Of a stretch of 64,000 nt of DNA, positions 54,530 to 62,503 are shown one piece after another. Within the stretch, counting starts at the first letter, position 1. Each line of letters opens with the position of its first letter. The DNA comes from Prevotella pectinovora (GTDB lineage: Bacteria > Bacteroidota > Bacteroidia > Bacteroidales > Bacteroidaceae): NCBI RefSeq assembly GCF_000834015.1, contig NZ_JXQI01000021.1, forward strand, positions 124,001-188,000, given 5' to 3'. Made by a program: the position numbers and the translations under genes. The notes under the pieces were generated by a model. It had not been told where the DNA came from and did no database searches. It saw nothing but the letters and a program-made list of their open reading frames with translations.

Positions 54530-56401
54530 ATGAAGAATTTCAATAAATATATTATCGCGGCACTGCTCGGCGGAACGACGATGGGATTCACCTCATGCTC
54601 GCTCGACGAATATAATCCAAGCAATGAGGGTGCCGACGCGGTCTTCGTTACCGAGAAAGGTATGGAGAACCTCGTGAACCAGATGTATTACAACTTCCGT
54701 TGGAAATTCTACGGACGTGAGGACCCTTGCCTCTATATGGAGGGATCGGCCGACATCTGGCAGAACATCGGATCAAACTACGACTACGGTAAGCAGCTCA
54801 CACGCTGCGTAGACCTGCAGGGCGACCGCGGACAGTTTGCCAACGTATGGAACCGTGTCTACGACAACATCAACGTCTGCAACACCATCATCGGCAGACT
54901 CGACGACTGCAAGGAACTGTCGGCAGACAAGAGAAGCGACTTCGAGGGCGAGGCAAAGTTCATGCGCTCCTACTGCTACTGGTGGCTCACTGAGTTCTTC
55001 GGCGACATAGAGCTCAGGACCAAGGAAACCAAGGACCCGGAGTTCACAGCCAAGCGCACCGACCGCAAGACAATCTACGACGAAGTGATCATCCCCGATG
55101 CCAAGTTCGCTGCAGAGAACCTGCCTGTCACTCCTTATGAGGGCAACGTAGGTCGTTCTACCAAGAAGGCAGCCAAGGCACTCCTCGCACGTGTTCTTCT
55201 GACCCGTGCACAGTATGAGGAGGCAGGAAGCGACGCTCAGAAGGCTTTCTATCAGCAGGCCCTCGATGCAGCTCTCGACGTGATTAACAACAAGGCAGCT
55301 CTCGGAATCAGAATCTATGACACTTACGACGAAATCTGGCAGGCAAAGAACAACAAGACGAACACCGAGTATCTGTGGGTGGCTACGTTCTCATCAGTAT
55401 CTTCACTGAATGCCGACTCCAAGCCAAACCGTCTGCACTCATACTTCTCTCCGAAGCTCGTGGGCAACGCCGGTATCCAGAACACACAGACATCGTTCGA
55501 CTATCCGGCAGAGTCAACACTCCTCATGCCTACATATTATTTCATGAACCTCTGGGAGGATTGGGACGCTCGCTACGATGCCGACTTCCAGGAAGCCTTC
55601 ATGAACCCGTCGAAGTATCCTTACAAGTGGAAAGAGGCTGAGGCCAACAAGTATAACCAGCCAGAGCTCAAGGACAAGAAATCAGCAGTGAACGACACTC
55701 TGCTCTATTTCACCCGCAAGCACATCAGCGACGAGACAAGCCGCAACTATGCCACTGTAGACATCGACGAGCTGTACGACACAGGCAACGTGAACGCTTA
55801 TGGCGGCGCTCCTCTGCGCAACTACAAGACCGATGCTGCCAACTACGACTCCAAGACTTCGCAGTATATCGCCGCTTCATTCCCACGCTTCAGAAAATAC
55901 CGTATCTGGGATGGTGATGAGAACGGAACTATTCTCCTTATGGACCAGAAGGCAAACCAGAAGGCAAGCCATGCCGACGTGCCGATAATGCGCTATGCCG
56001 AGATGCCTCTCATCGCTGCCGAGTGCTATATCGCCCTTGGCAATCCGGGTGCCGCTGCCGACATGATCAACAACGAGATCCGTACGGCACGTGTAGTGAA
56101 GGCTGGCCACAGCCTGAGCGAGGCACAGGTGAATGCGTCACAGATGACCATCGACTGGATTATGGATGAGCGTGCCCGTGAGCTTTGCGGCGAGTGGCTG
56201 CGCTGGTTCGACATCAAGCGTGTTTACTCTCCACAGGGCAAGTTCGCTTCCACCATCATCGGCCGCAACCCGAGTATGACAAAAGACGACTGCATGCAGG
56301 AGTATCATGCCCTACGCCCGATTCCAAACACATTCCTCGACAAGCTCGAGAATGCGTCAGAGTTCGGTCAGAACCCTGGATACAATCCATATACGAAATA
56401 A
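54530..56401 (+). CDS. SusD-like outer-membrane glycan-binding lipoprotein
   Basis: 623 residues with lipobox GFTSCSLDEYNPSNEG. RagB/SusD features: TPR-like helices (KFMRSYCYWWLTEFFGDIEL) and C-terminal RARELCGEWLRWFDIKR. Forms the lid on the SusC receptor. 23 bp behind susC. Confidence 0.95.
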   Translation: MKNFNKYIIAALLGGTTMGFTSCSLDEYNPSNEGADAVFVTEKGMENLVNQMYYNFRWKFYGREDPCLYMEGSADIWQNIGSNYDYGKQLTRCVDLQGDRGQFANVWNRVYDNINVCNTIIGRLDDCKELSADKRSDFEGEAKFMRSYCYWWLTEFFGDIELRTKETKDPEFTAKRTDRKTIYDEVIIPDAKFAAENLPVTPYEGNVGRSTKKAAKALLARVLLTRAQYEEAGSDAQKAFYQQALDAALDVINNKAALGIRIYDTYDEIWQAKNNKTNTEYLWVATFSSVSSLNADSKPNRLHSYFSPKLVGNAGIQNTQTSFDYPAESTLLMPTYYFMNLWEDWDARYDADFQEAFMNPSKYPYKWKEAEANKYNQPELKDKKSAVNDTLLYFTRKHISDETSRNYATVDIDELYDTGNVNAYGGAPLRNYKTDAANYDSKTSQYIAASFPRFRKYRIWDGDENGTILLMDQKANQKASHADVPIMRYAEMPLIAAECYIALGNPGAAADMINNEIRTARVVKAGHSLSEAQVNASQMTIDWIMDERARELCGEWLRWFDIKRVYSPQGKFASTIIGRNPSMTKDDCMQEYHALRPIPNTFLDKLENASEFGQNPGYNPYTK

Positions 56402-56407
56402 TGGCTG

Positions 56408-56476
56408 ACGAGGAATTCCTCGTTGAATAGTAAAAAAAAGCGAAGTGTCATGGTTACAATACCATCGGCACTCCGT
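56408..56476 (+). terminator. Palindrome and hairpin after susD
   Basis: ACGAGGAATTCCTCGT is a perfect 16-bp palindrome at 56408-56423, followed by a stem with CATGG/CCATC... around 56437-56476 and TTTTA. Probably reduces read-through into the next gene. Confidence 0.45.
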
Positions 56477-56521
56477 CTTTTATTTAAATATAAACAAAGG
56501 ACTATTTAAAAATTAAAGATT

Positions 56522-57376
56522 ATGAAGAAAATTCTACTTTCAGCAATCGCCCTTATGGGTATGGTTTCAGCCAGCGCACAGGAGGCTACAACTCCTTACA
56601 TCCTTTCTCAGGTTGAGGCAAACACTTATGCCGTTACGATGACAAACGATGAGATCACTGCCGCTTTCGATGCACAGTGGGTTGCAGACGCTTGGAATAT
56701 CGGTGCCGCTCTTCCGGCAGGAACAGTGATGTTTGAGAACGACGACCTCGTCATCACAGCTGCCGTTGACAAGACTCCAGTATATACCGCAAACGGAAAG
56801 CTCTCTCAGATCAAGAAGGAGAATCCTGGTTATACTGGTTATGTTAATGCCGGTTCTACATTGGCTCAGAACAACTGGGAAGAAGGCATTACCATCCAGG
56901 ACATTGCAGAGGTTAAGGCAAGCAACCATGGTATCGTTGCCGTTACACCTAAGAAGGCAGGTGTGTTGAGCTTCGGTGTTTATGCCGGCAACAACAGCCG
57001 TGAGATCGGTATCTACAAGCTCGCTACCGATGACGAGAAGGCAGAAGGCGAGTTCGGAGCAATGATCGCAACGAACAACTTCCGCAACGATGGTGAGAAC
57101 GGAACCGTTGAGAACGCTCCTGCTTTCGTTGAGGCTCAGGTAGAGGCTGGCCGTCAGTATGCTTTGATGGCCGGTGGCAACAAGAACCTCTGCTTGCACC
57201 AGATCAAGTTCGTTGCCCAGGGTGGTAGCGTAGACGGCATCAGCTCGGCAGAGACTACAACAGTAAAGAACATCACTGCCATCTACACACTGGCTGGCGC
57301 ACAGGTGAGCAGCTTGCAGGACGGAGTGAACATCGTGAAGTATAGCGACGGCACATCAGCAAAGATCGTTAAGTAA
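56522..57376 (+). CDS. Secreted protein with C-terminal sorting-like tail
   Basis: 284 residues. Signal peptide MKKILLSAIALMGMVSASAQ; beta-rich body of about 200 residues; the C-terminus (GISSAETTTVKNITAIYTLAGAQVSSLQDGVNIVKYSDGTSAKIVK) has the layout of Prevotella T9SS-type tails. Substrate-binding or surface protein of the pectin locus; family not identified. Confidence 0.65.
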   Translation: MKKILLSAIALMGMVSASAQEATTPYILSQVEANTYAVTMTNDEITAAFDAQWVADAWNIGAALPAGTVMFENDDLVITAAVDKTPVYTANGKLSQIKKENPGYTGYVNAGSTLAQNNWEEGITIQDIAEVKASNHGIVAVTPKKAGVLSFGVYAGNNSREIGIYKLATDDEKAEGEFGAMIATNNFRNDGENGTVENAPAFVEAQVEAGRQYALMAGGNKNLCLHQIKFVAQGGSVDGISSAETTTVKNITAIYTLAGAQVSSLQDGVNIVKYSDGTSAKIVK

Positions 57377-57422
57377 CAATCTCTCAATATGGACAACGTC
57401 CACACCGATTAGCGTATCGATG

Positions 57423-57467
57423 AAAAAACAACTCCCGTCAGGCATTTCGTCAGGTGGGAGTTTTTTT
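57423..57467 (+). terminator. Terminator
   Basis: AACTCCC (57430-57436) pairs with GGGAGTT (57456-57462), followed by a T run. It ends the susC-susD-secreted-protein unit. Confidence 0.8.
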
Positions 57468-57498
57468 CGTCCTTCCTTTGAACTTGTCAGGGAAAATG

Positions 57499-57507
57499 CT
57501 ATATTTG
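57499..57507 (+). promoter_or_regulatory. -7 box of the nucleotidyltransferase gene
   Basis: TATATTTGC, 18 bp before the ATG at 57525. Confidence 0.6.
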
Positions 57508-57524
57508 CAAAAAATACTTGGTTT

Positions 57525-57848
57525 ATGACGAACGATGGTATAACGATACAAATGATTAGGGAAACGGCAAGTAAGATACTTCCCGTTGATGCCCGTGTAG
57601 TCCTTTTTGGGTCACGTGCAAGAAATACCGCACGTGAAGATTCCGACTGGGACTTGCTGATTATATTGAATAAAGACCGTCGCAGCGTGTCTGATATAGA
57701 AAAGTATGCATGCCCATTCATGGAATTGGGCTATGAGAACAATGAGGAGATAAATCCTGTCGTTTATACCCAAAAAGAATGGGATGAGCGTAAGTTGACT
57801 ATGTTTCACCATAATGTAGAAAGAGAGGGCGTAGATTTATGGCATTAG
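57525..57848 (+). CDS. MNT-type nucleotidyltransferase (toxin-antitoxin type)
   Basis: 107 residues from ATG 57525; the ORF from 57420 runs through the terminator. Motif VLFGSRARNTAREDSDWDLLIIL is the GSxARxxxxxxSDxDL catalytic core. Such MNT proteins pair with a HEPN protein in toxin-antitoxin systems. Here the next ORF starts by overlapping the stop and encodes a very short HEPN remnant. Confidence 0.88.
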   Translation: MTNDGITIQMIRETASKILPVDARVVLFGSRARNTAREDSDWDLLIILNKDRRSVSDIEKYACPFMELGYENNEEINPVVYTQKEWDERKLTMFHHNVEREGVDLWH

Positions 57849-57904
57849 ATATAGAGTCTCAGAAAGAAATTGTCAAATATAGGGTAGAAAAGGCAGAAAA
57901 ATAA
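57839..57904 (+). pseudogene. Truncated HEPN partner
   Basis: ORF of 21 codons (MALDIESQKEIVKYRVEKAEK) overlapping the MNT stop in the ATGA/TAG-type manner. The EIVKYRVEKAEK text is that of the first helix of HEPN antitoxin/toxin partners, after which a TAA stops it. The remaining HEPN residues are absent, so the pair is probably broken. Confidence 0.65.
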
Positions 57905-57955
57905 TACCTCTCCGGAGACCCAAATCTCAAAAAAAACTACTATAAACAAAACAAT

Positions 57956-60900
57956 ATGCTAAAGGAAATCAGAAATGCCGGTATCACCGCTTTGGCGCTA
58001 TTGGCGTTGCAGCCAGCCTATGCTACCATCGAGGGCAGTCTCGACCCCACGTCGGTAGTGGCGCAATGGAGCAACTCATCAACCTATCCGAAAGTCATCG
58101 ACATTAATTTCAGCGACGCCACATGGCCCGACACCTGGAAGGGAGAGACAGGAGTAGACTGTCCCGACTTTGCCAAGGGCGGTTATGTCAATGCCGTGCT
58201 GAAAGTGGGAGCCAACGGCGGCACAGCCGTGCAGTATCCTGTGCTCTTCCACAACTGCACCTTCGCCACCAAGAAGTCATACAACGGTTTCGCCGGTGCC
58301 ACGGCAGCCTTCTGCCGACAGTATTACCTCGGTCAGAACAAGACCGGCAACAGCACCGCCACATTCAACGACTGGACCGTTGCCGGTCACACGCTCCATC
58401 TCGAAGACAACATCACATACGACGCCTCCGGCAACCCCAACTATGGCGAGGCAGGCTTCGTCCAGATGTGTCGCGACGCAGCTATCACAGATGCCGCCGG
58501 CAACAAGGTATCGCAGCACGGATGGATAGAGATAGACCATATACCATACGTAGACCGTGTGCAGTGGTCGTGGTCGTCAACCTCCTGGGGCCGTGGCATA
58601 AAATGCGACTATAAGATTGGCGACGGCGAATGGAAACCGCTCGTATGGATGGGGTCAGAGAAACACAAGATGGGATGGACCGTCTTCTCCGACCAGGGCT
58701 ATTTCATGGAGAACGTCATCAACGCCTCCGACGTGTCGCTCCGCTGGAGAGTGTGGGACGGCGAAGACCTCAAGAATCCCGTGCAGGTGGATGCCAACGG
58801 CAAATGTCCTTTCACCACCTCGCTCAACCCCTACGCCCAGATGCAGGCACCACGCGTACACAAGATACAGATTTTCGGTAGTGAGATAACCGCCGAACAG
58901 GCACAGTATGCCACAGACCATCCCGTATCTGACGTGGGCACCCTCTCCGACCTCGGCGGAGGCAGCGGTGAAGACGGTGAGACCGTCGCTCCCGACGACA
59001 ATGCCGCCGTGGTGATATCCACCGTGGCACAAGACGGCACCGGCGACTACACCAAGATACAGGATGCCATCAATGCCATTCCCGAAGGTTCGCGCGGCAT
59101 CATATACATCCGTCCGGGAGTGTATGAGGAGAACGTCTATGCCGGAAGGAAGAGCACGAAGAACAAATACTTCTCTCTCATCGGCGAAGACAAGCAGACC
59201 ACCATCCTCACCTCTGGCGTAAGCCGCGGAAAAGGCAATGAGGACAATACCTACAACGACTGCGCCGCCCTCAACGTCTATGCCAGCCGCTTCTATGCCG
59301 AAAACCTCACCATCCGCAACACCAGCGGCAATGTGGGACAGGCAGAGGCACTCTTCACCAACGGCGACGCCCATATCTTCAACAACTGCATCCTCAGCGG
59401 CTATCAGGACACCTATAAGGCAAATGTGGGAGCACGCGGCTATTTCACCAACTGCACCATAGAAGGCGCCACCGACTTCGTCTACGACGGAGGAATGGAA
59501 TGGTTTGACAGTTGCCGTATCCACCTCCTCAAGGGAGGCGGCTATATCACAGCACCTGCCGAGAGCGGCATGCCGATGACCAAGGTGATGTATCCCGAGC
59601 TCAGTGCCGACAAGTTCTATCCCGGTCTCTTCTTCCGCAACTGCACGGTGACGGCAGCCGATGGCGTTGCCGACGGTGCATACTATCTCGGCAGACCATG
59701 GAAGGAAACCTGCGGAGCGATGTTCATCGGCTGCAAGCTCCCCAAGGCTATCAACGCCAAGGGATGGAAAGACTGGAGCGGCTCTGAAAACAAGGCATCG
59801 CTATACGAATACAAGAGCATCGATGCCGCTACGGGCAGTCTTGCCGACGTGTCGTCGCGTGCCAGCTTCTCACATCAGGCAACGGATGCCGAGGTGGAGG
59901 CATATATGAACCCTAAGTTCCTCTTTGCGAAATACAAGGATGAACCGTTCGATTACGAGAAGATTCTCCGTGGTGCGGCAGCGCCGATGAACTTTGTCGT
60001 GACCCCTAACGAGATCTCATGGGAGAGCGACGACAACGCTGCCGGATATATTATATATAAGGATGGCGCCTTCCTTCGTTTCACCACCGACCGCTCCCTC
60101 ACCAAGGATGCTGCCGATGATGCCAGATACAGTGTGGCGTCGGTATCCAGGAAGGGAGTCGTGTCAAAGGCGGTCCTCGCTTCCGATGCTCTCCGCATTA
60201 CGGCATTCCCTACGGCAGAAGGATTCGGGAAATATGCCACAGGAGGCCGTGGCGGTAGGGTGGTGAAGGTCACGTCGCTTGCCGACGACGGTTCGGAGGG
60301 CACTCTGCGCTGGGCGTTCCAGCAGTATCCCGGCGAACCTCTCACCATCGTGTTCGCCGTGAGCGGCGACATCCGTCTTGCCGACCAGCTCCGCATAAAC
60401 CGTGCCGACTGGACACTCGCCGGACAGACAGCACCGGGCGACGGCATCGTCATCACCCACAACAAGATAAACTTGGGCGGATCGCAGAACTTCATCATCC
60501 GCAACGTGCGTTTCCGCTGCGGACAGAAGGATGTGAACGGACAGATTCTGCAGGACCAGGCACTCGGCGTGGAAAACTGCAACAACTACATCTTTGACCA
60601 CTGCGTGGTGGGATGGTCGATGGAAGAGAACATGAACACCCAGGACTGCCACTTCCTCACCGTGCAGAACACCATCGTTCATGAAGGCCTCTACAATGCC
60701 GGCCACAAGAAGGGCAAACGAGGCTACGGCACCCAGTGGGGCGGTTCGCCGGCGTCTTATTATCGCAACCTGCTTGCCGACAACAAGTCGCGCTCGCCGC
60801 GTATCAATGGTGCCAGAGGCGAGGATTATGTTGTCTTCCTTGAGTATATAAACAATGTGAACTACAACTTCGGCGGCAACGGCGGATGCTACGGCGGCGA

Positions 60901-61870
60901 GAACACCGCCGACATAACATCATACAACGGTATGAACTCAGCCCACGAATGCAACTTCATCGGCAACTACTACAAACCGGGACCTGCATCCAACAAGTCG
61001 GGTGTCGTGCTTGTCACTTCCAGCTACGCCCGAAGTGGCGCCACCTCCTGGGGACCGGCAAAATGGTATGTCAACGGCAACGTGATAGAGGGCGACGCCA
61101 ACCGCACCGCCGACAACTGGAAGGCGATGAGTGCCGAGCATTATTCGCTCTCCGACATCAGAGTGGATGAGCGCATCGTGCCGGAGCACAACTACTACAA
61201 GTATTCAAAGGCGGGCAACGTGGGCACCTACGACCCTGAGATGTATATGATATACAATGTGGAGAGTGGCGAACAGGCCTATCAGACCGTTCTCCGCACT
61301 GCCGGCACCATCCGTCGCGACGCCGTAGAGAAGCGTGTCGTTGAGGAGGCAACCACGGGAGTGAACCTCTACGGCGGTGCCACCTATGGTGCCAAGAAGG
61401 GAATCATCGACACCGAGGCTGATTGTGAAGGCTTCATACAGTATGCCACCGACTACACTGTGCCGACAGACACCGATGGCGACGGCATTCCCGACGACTG
61501 GGAGCGCCAGCATGGTCTCAATCCTGAAGTGGCAGACCAGAATATGGTCAATGCCCAGGGATACACGGCGCTTGAGGTATATCTCAACAGTCTGATGGGT
61601 GAGCAGCAGTCTTCCGAATTCCATGTCAACGCCATCCACTCCCTCCAGGCAGCTCCGCTTGTGGCATACGACCGCACTACCGCCACTCTGCGTGTCAGCC
61701 AGAATGCCGTGGGTGCAGTCCTCAAGGTGTATAATACTGCCGGACGCCTTCTTTCATCCCGACAGATCACGTCGGCCCTTACTTCCCTCTCCGATGTCAA
61801 GGCTCCCGTCTTCCTCGTCCGCATCGAGGGCAGCAAGGTGGCGCCACGTGTCATCAAGGTGGTGAAATAA
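57956..61870 (+). CDS. Pectin methylesterase-pectate lyase fusion
   Basis: 1304 residues, secreted. Residues 1-340: signal peptide and an uncharacterised beta domain. Residues about 350-660: CE8 pectinesterase with TVAQDGTGDYTKIQDAI, YQDTYKA (near 483), DFVYDGG (near 505) and YLGRPW (near 577). Residues about 760-1160: PL1-type right-handed beta helix (GGRGGRVVKVTSLADDGSEGTLRWAF ... FRCGQKD). Then a calcium-binding DTDGDGIPDDWERQHGLNP motif near 1174 and a C-terminal sorting-like domain. Demethylates and cleaves homogalacturonan at the cell surface. Preceded by susC/susD. Confidence 0.92.
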   Translation: MLKEIRNAGITALALLALQPAYATIEGSLDPTSVVAQWSNSSTYPKVIDINFSDATWPDTWKGETGVDCPDFAKGGYVNAVLKVGANGGTAVQYPVLFHNCTFATKKSYNGFAGATAAFCRQYYLGQNKTGNSTATFNDWTVAGHTLHLEDNITYDASGNPNYGEAGFVQMCRDAAITDAAGNKVSQHGWIEIDHIPYVDRVQWSWSSTSWGRGIKCDYKIGDGEWKPLVWMGSEKHKMGWTVFSDQGYFMENVINASDVSLRWRVWDGEDLKNPVQVDANGKCPFTTSLNPYAQMQAPRVHKIQIFGSEITAEQAQYATDHPVSDVGTLSDLGGGSGEDGETVAPDDNAAVVISTVAQDGTGDYTKIQDAINAIPEGSRGIIYIRPGVYEENVYAGRKSTKNKYFSLIGEDKQTTILTSGVSRGKGNEDNTYNDCAALNVYASRFYAENLTIRNTSGNVGQAEALFTNGDAHIFNNCILSGYQDTYKANVGARGYFTNCTIEGATDFVYDGGMEWFDSCRIHLLKGGGYITAPAESGMPMTKVMYPELSADKFYPGLFFRNCTVTAADGVADGAYYLGRPWKETCGAMFIGCKLPKAINAKGWKDWSGSENKASLYEYKSIDAATGSLADVSSRASFSHQATDAEVEAYMNPKFLFAKYKDEPFDYEKILRGAAAPMNFVVTPNEISWESDDNAAGYIIYKDGAFLRFTTDRSLTKDAADDARYSVASVSRKGVVSKAVLASDALRITAFPTAEGFGKYATGGRGGRVVKVTSLADDGSEGTLRWAFQQYPGEPLTIVFAVSGDIRLADQLRINRADWTLAGQTAPGDGIVITHNKINLGGSQNFIIRNVRFRCGQKDVNGQILQDQALGVENCNNYIFDHCVVGWSMEENMNTQDCHFLTVQNTIVHEGLYNAGHKKGKRGYGTQWGGSPASYYRNLLADNKSRSPRINGARGEDYVVFLEYINNVNYNFGGNGGCYGGENTADITSYNGMNSAHECNFIGNYYKPGPASNKSGVVLVTSSYARSGATSWGPAKWYVNGNVIEGDANRTADNWKAMSAEHYSLSDIRVDERIVPEHNYYKYSKAGNVGTYDPEMYMIYNVESGEQAYQTVLRTAGTIRRDAVEKRVVEEATTGVNLYGGATYGAKKGIIDTEADCEGFIQYATDYTVPTDTDGDGIPDDWERQHGLNPEVADQNMVNAQGYTALEVYLNSLMGEQQSSEFHVNAIHSLQAAPLVAYDRTTATLRVSQNAVGAVLKVYNTAGRLLSSRQITSALTSLSDVKAPVFLVRIEGSKVAPRVIKVVK

Positions 61871-61890
61871 GCTGATGTATCCAAAAAAAG

Positions 61891-61927
61891 AATATCGCTC
61901 AGGTCTTTTTCTTGGGCGATATTTTTT
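61891..61927 (+). terminator. Terminator of the pectinase gene
   Basis: AATATCGC (61891-61898) pairs with GCGATATT (61916-61923), T run follows. Confidence 0.85.
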
Positions 61928-62020
61928 TTCCCATGCATTGGCAGAAGCCTGAAAGCAGGAATACGGATATTATAATATGCCATTATTGGGCAGCTGTCTG
62001 TCGTCAATTCTGCCCATCCG

Positions 62021-62086
62021 GGGTAAGCACCGTGCCCATGTTGGGTAAGCAGCGTACCCAAGTTGGGCAAGCATCGTGCCCATTTT
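62021..62086. repeat. 22-bp tandem repeat, inverted relative to 32436
   Basis: Three consecutive 22-bp units GGGTAAGCACCGTGCCCATG, GGGTAAGCAGCGTACCCAAG and GGGCAAGCATCGTGCCCATT (each plus TT) at 62021, 62043 and 62065; the reverse complement matches the array near the VapE gene. Confidence 0.75.
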
Positions 62087-62135
62087 TTGGTTAAAAGCCA
62101 GACAAAATCCAATCTTCTAAAAGACAAAATCCACG

Positions 62136-62164
62136 CAAGCCCTAATGACCGATTTGGGTTAAAC
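62136..62164 (+). repeat. Dispersed intergenic repeat, copy 6
   Basis: Core CCTAATGACCGATTTGGG. Confidence 0.45.
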
Positions 62165-62503
62165 ACACGCTGAATTATTTCAGTCCAACAGATGTGCGTA
62201 ATGTCTACACTCTTTCTGAAAAAACATCTTTTTGGCAACAAAATGTTATTTTTGTACTAATTTTTTCTATTATTTTTTTGTTATATTAAAATATTTATTA
62301 CTTTTGCATCCAGTACTATACAGATTGCTGCATGTTTTTCTATAAAAAACTAAAAACGGTGCATGTCCTATAGAAAGGAAGACGGAAACAGAAGGAAATC
62401 AGAGCATACCTTGTTACATCCCTATGGTATAACGAAGAAACACGACATATCGACATATTTGGAAAATAACTTAAACATATACTAATTTTTAAACTTTTTA
62501 TTT

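Larger units (their letters stand above)
61928..62503. other. Intergenic region with tandem repeat and promoter
   Basis: Contains the second 22-bp repeat array (62021-62086), dispersed repeat copy 6 and, at 62299-62307, -7 TACTTTTGC with a TTG near 62278-62280 at a short 18-nt distance. The leader before the next gene would be about 190 nt; no recognised riboswitch. Confidence 0.5.
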
